This document shows positions 6,668 through 13,794 of a DNA stretch of 13,825 nucleotides, one piece after another (position 1 is the first letter of the stretch; the number at the start of each line of letters is the position of its first letter). The position numbers and the translations under genes are program-made. The stretch comes from Cruorifilaria tuberocauda (taxonomy: Eukaryota > Nematoda > Chromadorea > Rhabditida > Onchocercidae): positions 1 to 13,825 of the forward strand of contig JABVXU010000957.1 in NCBI GenBank assembly GCA_013365365.1, read 5' to 3'. The notes beneath the pieces are model-generated. The model did not search any database. It was not told the DNA's origin and saw nothing but the letters and a program-made list of their open reading frames with translations.

Positions 6668-6768
6668 CTCTTTCTCTCTCTTCTCTTCCCTTTATTCTTT
6701 CCCGATGTCTGTTTTTTTTTTGTTTAAATTATTTCAAAATTTATAGTGTAAAAAGAAAAAATGATTGA

Positions 6769-6970
6769 TAGTAATTTTATCAGTGTAGTATGATAATTTA
6801 AACTTTAATCAGTAATTTCTTTTTTATTTCATTCTTTTACATTCGATAGTTGTGATAACAGTTTTATCATGATAAATGGTATGCCAAGAATTATTCTTGA
6901 TAATTTAAACTTTTATCAAATAATTTTAATTTAATTTATTTCACTTTATTAGTTGCAATAACCTTTGACA
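6769..6970 (+). repeat. Diverged ~105-bp tandem duplication with GATA words
   Basis: TGATAATTTAAACTT occurs at 6791-6805 and 6898-6912 (107 bp apart). Each is followed by ATCA, a T-rich stretch with TATTTCA, and TAGTTG plus ATAAC (6847 and 6950, 103 bp apart). The intervening parts are diverged. A 14-bp palindrome (6863-6876) with TTATCATGATAA lies at the junction between copies. Confidence 0.75.
6863..6876. repeat. 14-bp palindrome around TTATCATGATAA
   Basis: A perfect palindrome that extends the 12-mer seen in the minisatellite at 2519-2530 by one base pair on each side. It is followed by GGTATGCCA. The 18-mer at 6869-6886 recurs at 9505-9522 with one change. Confidence 0.8.
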
Positions 6971-7477
6971 TTAATATATATTTATGATTTTTTTTTCATT
7001 GAAATATTTAGTTAGAATTTCAATCATTTATCTCCATTTTATCAATTAACATTGATCTTATCAATTTGCAATCAATAAATATGTTTAAAATACATTTTAA
7101 GATCGTGTTAAAATTTTAAATATTTTTAACCTAAAATGTTTACTGTTATCAAAAAACAATCTTTGAGCTTTTATTACGAATATTTAATCGTCATCGAGTA
7201 ATTTCCTGATAACATTTTTGATCTCAGTTAGTTATCCCATTTGAAAGGGAATTCCCGGGAGAATTATTCGTAAGAAGAAATTTTTGTTTTTATATGAAAG
7301 CATAAACATACATAGACATACATATACATGCATAACATTTGGATGATAATGAAAAGTAATAGAAAATTTCTTTTTTTTTCATTTGATATTATGATAATAT
7401 TTAAAAAATTTTATATTAATTAACACGTCATTGTAGTTTGAATTCACGTAATAACTCACGTAAGATACTTGAATACT
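6971..7477. other. AT-rich non-coding stretch
   Basis: I see no tandem unit or coding frame. A short CATA-type run (7300-7331, words CATACATAGACATACATATACATG) is the opposite-strand counterpart of the TATG words in the GT-rich blocks. A GC-rich double palindrome at 7247-7260 is listed separately. Confidence 0.65.
7247..7260. promoter_or_regulatory. kB-like site GGGAATTCCC overlapping TCCCGGGA
   Basis: GGGAATTCCC (7247-7256) is a perfect palindrome that fits the Rel/NF-kB consensus GGGRNNYYCC. It overlaps a second palindrome, TCCCGGGA (7253-7260). Such a G/C cluster is exceptional in this AT-rich window. No adjacent promoter is visible, so binding is inference. Confidence 0.3.
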
Positions 7478-7651
7478 TGAATAATTTTATGACTGAATTG
7501 TATTAACATATTATATATTACTTACACTTGAGTAATGTTTATGCTTGTTTCTATTAATTAACATATGTATTACTTATTATATATTACTTATATTTATTGT
7601 ATATTACCTATACTTGAATAATGTTCATGCTTGAATTGTATTAATTAACAT
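7478..7651 (+). repeat. ~86-bp tandem duplication, AT-rich
   Basis: ACTTGAGTAATGTTTATGCTTG at 7526-7547 recurs as a two-change copy at 7612-7633, and ATTAATTAACAT at 7553 recurs at 7640, spacings of 86 and 87 bp. Between them lie TATATTACTTATA words. Confidence 0.8.
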
Positions 7652-7693
7652 TATTTAATATTGATATAATATATAATATAGTATAGGTAATAT
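7601..7693. repeat. 14-bp inverted repeat
   Basis: ATATTACCTATACT at 7601-7614 is the exact reverse complement of AGTATAGGTAATAT at 7680-7693, with a 65-bp spacer of largely AT-only DNA. Further TATATTACTTATACTT words follow to 7774. Confidence 0.8.
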
Positions 7694-7792
7694 GTAATAT
7701 ATAATATTGACATAATATATATCACTTATACTTGTTATATATTACTTATACTTATTGTATATTACTTATACTTGAATAAGAGAGATAAATGA
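7652..7792 (+). repeat. TATATTACTTATACTT degenerate repeat
   Basis: The words ATTACTTATACTT and TATATTACTTATA recur near 7720, 7740 and 7760 about 20 bp apart, ending at a short GAGAG. This continues the repeat family of 7478-7651. Confidence 0.7.
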
Positions 7793-7830
7793 ATGTGTTA
7801 GTTAATTAGAAAAAAAGTAGAAGGGAGGCT

Positions 7831-7853
7831 ATTATTATTATTATTATTATTAT
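7831..7853 (+). repeat. (ATT)7 microsatellite
   Basis: Seven uninterrupted ATT units and a partial one, followed by ATCGATAGG. Confidence 0.92.
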
Positions 7854-7970
7854 CGATAGGTAAAAATTTTTTTTCTCGAATGTAATTTATAAGTTTAGAA
7901 TGAATTGAAAAAAGTTTTTTTTTTTGCTAGCAAAGAATTATAATTAATGCATAATGTGTTGATAAAAAGC

Positions 7971-8026
7971 GAAAGAGAGAGAGAGAGAGAGATGGGAAGA
8001 GAAAGGGAAAGAGAGAAAAGAAAGTG
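7971..8026 (+). repeat. Polypurine tract with (GA)9
   Basis: (GA)9 at 7975-7992 is followed by GGGAAGAGAAAGGGAAAGAGAG, making an almost pure 56-base purine strand. It faces the CT tract at 8182-8215 across about 190 bp. Confidence 0.9.
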
Positions 8027-8181
8027 AAATAAATCAGTTTTTTCGATATTATGCATTTATAAATATACTACCTTTTATTAATTCAACAATCCATTGGAAC
8101 ATTCTTAAGAAGAATAGTCAAATATTTTAAAGTGCTAATTGAAAGAATTATTTTTTCCGATTAATTCTATCGTAATTTTCA

Positions 8182-8183
8182 TC

Positions 8184-8215
<32 letters not shown>
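8182..8215 (+). repeat. CT microsatellite, interrupted once
   Basis: TC dinucleotides interrupted by one extra CC near 8193, then C/T-rich sequence to about 8230. Confidence 0.9.
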
Positions 8216-8216
<1 letters not shown>

Positions 8217-8235
8217 TTTCCCCCTCTTTCTTCAT

Positions 8236-8455
8236 CCTTTCATCATTATCATTAGAAGTCATAATCATTATTATTACTATCATAGCAATTATCATCATTA
8301 TTACTCATTCTTCTTCTTATTATTATTATTAATGTTGTCAATATCTCAGTTATTATTATCCATTCATCACTGTTATCATCATTACTATTATTGTAATTAT
8401 TATATATTGTCGTTATTATCATCAATGTTATCATTTTATCGTTATCGCAGTCAGT
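8236..8455 (+). repeat. Degenerate ATT/ATC triplet repeat
   Basis: About 220 bp of TCATTATCATTATT-type triplets with frequent point changes. The minus-strand open frame at 8252-8458 is an Asn/Asp/Ile-rich reading of the triplets and is not a gene. Confidence 0.85.
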
Positions 8456-8994
8456 CATCTAAGTTTTGAGTAAAAGTATTTTATTTCGCTGATAAAATTT
8501 TCAGGCATTCATAACGATTCATTAAAAGATTTTCTCTTAAAGTATTATTTGATTGAGTTAGGATAAATTGGAGTATGATTGAGAGCTGATTAGCTGATTG
8601 TAGCTAATAGGAATTTATCTCCCCACTCAAAAATGATTTCCACAAAAGCCTCTTTAGCTTTTAGCTAAGAATTAAGCTTCATATGAATGGGCGGTATACA
8701 AAGATTAAAGATCATGGATATATGAATTAATTGAAATAATTTAAAATGCGAGCAATATCTCAATGATCTTCGGGAGATGATAATAATGATAATGATAATG
8801 ATGAAATACGATGGATAAAGCAATGGGAAATTAATCTTTAGTCATTTCATAAAGGTAACGATGAAATTAAAAATGTGAAGCTAATTGAAATAGAAACATA
8901 AGAGAGTCTTTTAGCTACACAAACACTTTGCAACATTTCATTTTATCATCTGTGAATTTAGTATTTTCGATGATCATATATGATTTTTGCCTTT
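8456..8994. other. Mixed AT-rich spacer
   Basis: There is no tandem unit over 30 bp. AGCTGATTAGCTGATTGTAGCTAA (8574-8597) and TTAGCTTTTAGCTAA (8654-8668) share the TAGCTAA word. A (GATAAT)-type stretch at 8777-8804 is complementary to the ATT/ATC array that begins near 8999. I see no coding frame. Confidence 0.6.
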
Positions 8995-8998
8995 CTGA

Positions 8999-9132
8999 CA
9001 ATTATCATCATTATCATTTTTGTTATTACTATTATCATTACTTATTGTTATCATTATTGCAATTATAATTTTAATATTATTACTATCACTACTTATCGTT
9101 ATTATTCATTACTGTTTTCTTCATTATCACTA

Positions 9133-9216
<84 letters not shown>

Positions 9217-9320
9217 ATCATTATTATTATTATTATTATCATTATTATTAATTATTATTGTCATTATCTCTGTTACTATTGTTTGTTATCATCATTAATC
9301 ACTATCATTAACAATAATAG
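8999..9320 (+). repeat. ATT/ATC triplet block with a perfect (TTA)24
   Basis: Degenerate ATT/ATC triplets surround a pure array of 24 TTA units at 9136-9207, followed by (ATT)n with ATC changes to 9261. The overlapping open frames at 8980-9393 and 9020-9208 give Leu, Ile and Tyr runs in the different readings, as expected for a triplet array. Purity of the central 72 bases suggests recent expansion. Confidence 0.95.
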
Positions 9321-9393
9321 CAATGATAGAATTAATTTTAAATATAAATTGATGAAAATTTTATTGTCGCTCTGTTTTCTCCAATTAAACTAA

Positions 9394-9412
9394 ATAATGA
9401 TAATAATAATAA
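9394..9412 (+). repeat. (AAT)n short array
   Basis: AATGATAATAATAATAATA is opposite in sense to the TTA array at 9136-9207, so the two can pair. Confidence 0.85.
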
Positions 9413-9596
9413 TAGATTCATGGCTTGATCAAATCAAATTTTCTTTTCTCATTTAATTTTATTTTAAATTATTATAAAATAATTTATAAGTTATCATCAT
9501 TGATATGATAAATTGTATGCCATATCAATGGAATGAATATTTTGTTTAAAAAAAGAGAAAGCATTAATCAAAAGCTCATTTAAAAGAGAGTGGAAT

Positions 9597-9599
9597 GAA

Positions 9600-9634
<35 letters not shown>
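9597..9634 (+). repeat. GA tract with pure (GA)12
   Basis: GAAAGAGAGAGAAA is followed by 12 uninterrupted GA units at 9611-9634. It faces (TC)15 at 9771-9800 across 136 bp. Confidence 0.93.
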
Positions 9635-9764
9635 TTTGATAGATGACATGTAATAGTAATTTAGTGGACGGTGATGCTTTTAAAAAGAAAAAGATGGCCA
9701 TTAAACATGATTAGTTAGATGATCTTAATGATAAAAATCTGTACGTTACCTTTATCTTTCATTT

Positions 9765-9770
<6 letters not shown>

Positions 9771-9800
<30 letters not shown>
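9771..9800 (+). repeat. (TC)15 microsatellite
   Basis: Fifteen uninterrupted TC units, the complement of the GA tract at 9611-9634. Confidence 0.93.
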
Positions 9801-9804
<4 letters not shown>

Positions 9805-9972
9805 TTCATATAAACATGAAATATGAGTATATATAACTAAATATGAGATTTTTTTTTGTTTTTATCAAATTTATCCGATCATTATCGATTTGTTGTAATT
9901 GTTCATTTTCAATTCATTGCTTTCTTTTCCCATTTATATAATTGATATTGTTGAAATGAGAAAAAAAAAACT

Positions 9973-10149
9973 TTAATTCCTATTCTTCTTTTCCCTCCCT
10001 CTCTTCCTCTTTCTCTCTCTTTGAGAAAAAAATTCTTTTCTACTAAAATTTTAATTCTTCTTTTCCCCCTGTCTCTCTACCTCTCTCTTTCTCTGAGAAA
10101 GAAAATCCCTCTCTACTAAAATTCTCATTCTTCTTTTTCTTCTTCTCTT

Positions 10150-10182
<33 letters not shown>

Positions 10183-10210
10183 GAGATAAAAAAATCTTTT
10201 TTGCTATTAT
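9973..10210 (+). repeat. Three-copy tandem repeat with CT tracts
   Basis: Each unit reads ATTCTTCTTTTCC-like, a CT tract, then CTGAGAAA or a close variant, a T-rich link, and ACTAAAATT. The TGAGAAA word starts at 10022, 10094 and (as TGAGATAA) 10182. ACTAAAATT starts at 10042 and 10115, with a decayed form near 10203. Spacing is 72 then 88 bp, the difference being CT-tract length. CTTTCTC and GAGAAAG (10087-10101) form a 7-bp hairpin at the end of the tract. The minus-strand open frame at 10043-10309 is a Lys/Glu/Arg-rich reading of it. Confidence 0.85.
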
Positions 10211-10540
10211 AAAATGTATCGTTTTTATTTGAAGAGAAAGAAAAAAATAATTATATAAAATAGTTTTATAATAAAAGAAAATTTTATTTGTATTTTTAGT
10301 TTTATTCAATTTTTTCTTTTCATTCTTTTTTTTTCGTCCTTTATTTTTTATTTATTCTTTTTTTTCCTCTTTCATCTTTTCTCCTCATTCACATGCCATT
10401 TTCTTTTTTATCTTTTTCTTTTTTGTGCTTTTTTTTCTATTGTTTAAAAATTGGAGCCATTAAGATGTCTACTTATATCAATATTATAGCTGATTGCTAG
10501 CTGTCAAACATTCTTCTCATTTTCAATTCCTATCATTTCC
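10211..10540 (+). other. T-rich non-coding stretch
   Basis: Long T runs broken by single C or A, with no tandem unit. AGCTGATTGCTAGCTGT (10488-10504) is a local imperfect inverted repeat. No coding frame is visible. Confidence 0.65.
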
Positions 10541-10570
10541 TCTCCCTCTCCCTCTCTCTCTCTCTCTGTC
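10541..10570 (+). repeat. CT/CCCTCT tract
   Basis: A polypyrimidine stretch of TCTCCC and CT units. Confidence 0.85.
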
Positions 10571-10823
10571 CTTTTAATTTTAATTGTTTTTCTTGTCCTC
10601 ATCTTAACTTAACTTTTTAACAAATATTTTTACTGAAAGAATTCAATGAATAAATTAGTCATTCTTTTTTTTTTTGTTAATAATGTAGCATAGATATATA
10701 TTGTTGTTTTAAAGAGAGGTAGAAGAGGAAAGAAAAGTAAGTTCAATTGATTCATGAAAATTACTTTCTGGAATTCGTTAGGTCATAGGTAAATGTTGTA
10801 AGTTTATATACCTATCAAATCAC

Positions 10824-10848
10824 TTATCAGTGATAATATCACTGATAA
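10824..10848. repeat. Palindrome with 12-bp arms in repeat copy one
   Basis: TTATCAGTGATA (10824-10835) and TATCACTGATAA (10837-10848) are exactly complementary with one central base. Copies two and three keep the left arm as AACAGTGATAAT but have changes in the right arm (near 11051-11074 and 11239-11263). Immediately downstream are two E-box words, CAGATG (10849-10854) and CAGGTG (10857-10862), and another TGATA. Confidence 0.88.
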
Positions 10849-10950
10849 CAGATGGACAGGTGCTGATATTTGTTTTGAAGATAAGTATAGCTATTTTTGA
10901 ATATTCTTTTTTACTTTTTAATTTCAAAAAGAAGACAGATCAATTGATTA

Positions 10951-11006
10951 ATGAAAAATTACTTTCTGGGGATTTGATATGAAAAATTACTTTCTGGGGA
11001 TTTGAT
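10951..11006 (+). repeat. Perfect 28-bp tandem duplication
   Basis: The 28-base segment 10951-10978, containing GAAAAATTACTTTCTGGGGA, is repeated without change at 10979-11006. It occurs only in copy two of the larger repeat, so it arose after that copy formed and is young. Confidence 0.95.
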
Positions 11007-11345
11007 AAGTATAGGATTTGATAGGTAAGTTGTAGATTTATATACCTACTTAACAGTGATAATATCATTAATAATAGATGAATAGATGTTGATATATTAG
11101 TATAGATATTATTAGATTTGAATTATTTCTTTTTTTTTTTATAAGTTTTAATTTAAAAAAAAAAAGAAAGATCAATTGATTGATGAAAAATTGCTTTCTT
11201 GGTAAATATTGTAAATTTATATACTTAGCAAAACACTTAACAGTGATAATGCCATTGATAATAGATGGATACGTATTGATAAGTATAGATATTTTCTAAT
11301 GATTTCATTTTTTTTAATAAATTTTTCAATTTTTAATTTCGAAAT

Positions 11346-11812
11346 TTAATTTTTTCGTTTTTTTTTTAATTTAAAAAATAATTTATTACTAACACATTTA
11401 TTTCCTTTAAATTATTTCATTTTTTTTCTATTATTTTTTTATTGTTAATGAAAAAAAAAATTAAGCTGTGAGAATTATTTGTTTGAATGAAATGAATAAT
11501 ATTAATTTCAATGATTTTCAATATTTATGAAATTTTTTTTTTCATAAATTAATTATTAGCATGATGGATAAGAGGAGGAGGAATTTTATTTAGCTAAAAA
11601 TAAATTTCATAAAAGCATAAAAGTGAAAATGAAATTATTGAAAGAGAGGGAGAGAAAAAAAAGTAAACTGAAGCAAAAAAAGGATATCATTGAAATGATA
11701 GCAATTTATCATTTTTCTAACTTCAATTAATTTCTCATTTAATATTTTTTTCTCTTTCTTTGTTTTTTCTTTATTAATATTCTTCTAAATTTTCCATTTG
11801 TTGTTTTTCTCT
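11346..11812 (+). other. AT-rich and T-rich non-coding stretch
   Basis: Alternating T-rich and A-rich low-complexity sequence without a clear period. There is a short purine tract at 11640-11663. No coding frame or RNA gene is visible. Confidence 0.65.
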
Positions 11813-11978
11813 GTTACTTTTAGAATTCTTTCTCTAAAAAAATTATAATATTTTTCTTATATTTTTTGTTTTTTTTATTTATTTTTCCGTAATATTTTTT
11901 TATTTGTTTTTTTTGTTCATTATTTTATTATTTTTTAGTGTTACTTTTGGAATTCTTTTCCTAAAAAAATTAGAATAT
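11813..11978 (+). repeat. Tandem duplication, 127-bp spacing
   Basis: The 39-bp segment 11813-11851 (starting GTTACTTTTAGAATTC) recurs at 11940-11978 with four changes by hand alignment. Both copies are followed by T-rich sequence with TTTGTTTTTT. The rest of the unit is too T-rich to align with confidence. Confidence 0.8.
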
Positions 11979-12196
11979 ATCTTTTTTTTATTTTCTTATC
12001 CTTTGTTTTTTTTTTTCTTGATAAATTTTAAAAATTCATTTTGTTAGAAAAAAAGTAATAAAAATTATTGATGTATTAAATAAATAAATCATATGGTATT
12101 TAAAGAATTTAAAGAATTACAATGAAAATGGAAATAACGAAAAAACATATTTTTTTTTTTGTAACACTTAAATATTTTTAGGTTTTTTTCCGATTC

Positions 12197-12442
12197 TTAT
12201 ATTTTCATTTCATTTGTTGTTTTCTTCTTTCTCTCTCTCTCTTTTCCTCTCCTTCTCAATTTCTCTTTCTTGTTGTGTATTTCCCTTTGTTTATTATATT
12301 TAGAAGTTTTAAGCTTCAATTTCATTATTTCTTTTATATTTTCATTTCTTGGTATTCTTCGTTTTCTCTCTCTCTCTCTTCCTCTCTCCCGCTATCTTAT
12401 TGTTTCCTTTATTTATATGTGCAACTTTTAAGTTTCAATTTT
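12197..12442 (+). repeat. Tandem duplication (~119-137 bp) with CT tract
   Basis: TTATATTTTCATTT at 12197-12210 recurs at 12334-12347. After a CT tract in each (12231-12241 and 12364-12390), TTTTAAGCTTCAATTT at 12307-12322 recurs as TTTTAAGTTTCAATTT at 12426-12441. The two spacings (137 and 119 bp) differ by indels in the pyrimidine part. The open frame 12275-12508 crosses the copy boundary, is Phe/Ser/Leu-rich, and is not a gene. Confidence 0.82.
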
Positions 12443-12509
12443 CCTTTTTTTTTTGGTTTAATCAGTAAAAGCATATACATTTTGATATTTAACCAAATGT
12501 TCGTTTAAC

Positions 12510-12525
12510 AAAAAAAAAAAAAAAA
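12510..12525 (+). repeat. A16 homopolymer
   Basis: Sixteen consecutive A. No polyadenylation signal or retrocopy boundary is visible upstream. Confidence 0.9.
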
Positions 12526-12548
12526 GATTGGAAAACATCCATTAAAAT

Positions 12549-12828
12549 AATTTCCACAAATTTTTTTATTTCCTTTTTTTTTTCAAGAAATTTTATCTTA
12601 TTTTTCTAATCTTTCTTCATTTCTTATTTTCTTTTTTTCATCTTTTCATTTCATTTATTTTTGCAAATAAATAAATAATTAATTAATTAATTTCCACAAA
12701 ATTTTTTATTTCCTTTCTTTTTTTCTCTTTCATTGAAAAAATTTTATCATATTTTTCTCATCTCCTCTTATTTCTTTATTTTTTTTCATTTTATTTATTT
12801 TTGCAAATAAATTAGATAAACAAATAAT
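12549..12828 (+). repeat. 140-bp tandem duplication
   Basis: AATTTCCACAAA starts at 12549 and 12689, and TTGCAAATAA starts at 12661 and 12801, both exactly 140 bp apart. In between both copies have TTTATTTCCTTT, GAAA or GAAAAA, ATTTTATC, TATTTTTCT and a TTTCATTT stretch. The end of each copy (ATTTATTT, TTGC, AAATAAAT) forms an 8-bp-arm hairpin. The identical spacing at both ends despite internal changes implies compensating indels or a precise duplication. Confidence 0.9.
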
Positions 12829-12892
12829 GAATAAATAAATTAAATAAATAATAAATAAATAAATAAACAAATAAAAATAAATAAATAAAAGT
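12829..12892 (+). repeat. (AAAT)n-type array
   Basis: AAATAAAT words with AAAC and AAAAAT interruptions form an array adjoining the AAATAAAT end of the 140-bp repeat. Confidence 0.85.
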
Positions 12893-13550
12893 AATAATGC
12901 TAAAAATTTTTATATTTTAAAGCAAAAATAAAAAATACAATTAAAAAGAAATAGTCGTTTTTCTATCGATAATGACAATTTTTTCTTTAAAGTATTTTAT
13001 TTATTTAATTAATTTTTTCTTTTTCCTTTTTGTTTGTTTATTTTCTTGCTAAAAAGAAAAATTAGTTAAAATATTAAAAATAAATATATTAAATATAAAG
13101 GAAAAAAAAATTTTTTTATTTTATATTTAAACACGAAAAAAAAACATTTTTTTGTATCTAAAATTTTATATTTAAATTATCATTTTATATTTTAATTATT
13201 TGAAAAGATTTCTTTCTTATATTTAATATAATTGTTTGTTTACTTGTTTATTTACTTCCTTCTTAAGTAGCAATTATCCATTACTGTTTGTTATTGTTAT
13301 CAGTTTCATTCTCATTATGAATGTAATCTGATCTATTTGATTTTATTGATCGATAGATTGCTACTATATTATCATGTAAACTGATCGAAGAATGATTTTG
13401 CCGTAACTTTTAGTTAAAGCATTTCATTTTTGAATGCTTACTGAAAATCGATTTGGAATGAAATGAAATTTGATATTAACTTTAAGCTATAACGTTCATT
13501 ACTTATCTATTGAAATGTATTTTAGTGTATGAATGTATCCATCACCAATG
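12893..13550. other. AT-rich non-coding stretch
   Basis: A short local repeat of ATTTTATATTTAA words occurs at 13119-13190. AAGCATT/AATGCTT (13417-13423/13433-13439) is a small hairpin. Otherwise I see nothing recognisable. Confidence 0.65.
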
Positions 13551-13633
13551 ATTACATAGACATCTGTCTGTCTGTGTCTGTGTATGTATGTGGCTGTGTA
13601 TGTGTATGTATGTGTCTGCGTGTGGGTATGCGT
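13551..13633 (+). repeat. GT-rich TCTG/TATG repeat
   Basis: (TCTG)n leads into TGTATG and TGTCTG words, related in style to the blocks at 1735 and 3093. It ends at CTTTCTACG. Confidence 0.85.
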
Positions 13634-13714
13634 CTTTCTACGTAATGTAGTTAACTTTTAAAAGTATTATTTAGATTACTGTCAATATCTTTCGATGCTC
13701 AAATATAAAGATGA

Positions 13715-13794
13715 TGAGTATGTATATTTATATATATATGTCTGTGATGTGTGTGCATATGCACAGGTATGCATGGATATACGTGCATGTACGT

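Larger units (their letters stand above)
10732..11345 (+). repeat. Three-copy ~200-bp tandem repeat
   Basis: TCAATTGATT begins each copy's core at 10743, 10940 and 11172. In order, each copy then shows TGAAAATTACTTTCT or a close variant, a TTTATATACCTA-like word, CAGTGATAAT, ATAGATG or CAGATGG, a TGATA/AGTATAG word, a T-rich stretch, and TTTAATTTC or TTTAATTTA running into A-rich DNA. The spacing is 197 and 232 bp, and the extra length in copy two is mostly a private 28-bp duplication. Copies are diverged in the links but keep block order, so the array is not very recent. I see no coding frame. Confidence 0.88.

Noticed and set aside
4588..8752. Similar words TTGAAATATTTAAAATGCGA (4591) and TTGAAATAATTTAAAATGCG (8731) as a dispersed element
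   Set aside because: The match is short, AT-dominated, and does not extend into the flanks.
8980..9393. 137-codon frame with Leu and Ile runs resembling a membrane protein
   Set aside because: It is a triplet array, with other frames open as well. There is no non-repetitive coding part.
10043..10309. Minus-strand 88-codon frame rich in Arg, Glu and Lys
   Set aside because: It is the reverse reading of CT tracts in a three-copy tandem repeat.
12440..12525. Retrocopied transcript ending in the A16 run
   Set aside because: There is no polyadenylation signal just upstream, no target-site duplication seen, and homopolymers are common across the window.
12655..12672. POU octamer-like word at TTTGCAAAT
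   Set aside because: It differs from ATTTGCAT and is explained by the ATTTATTT/AAATAAAT hairpin of the 140-bp repeat.
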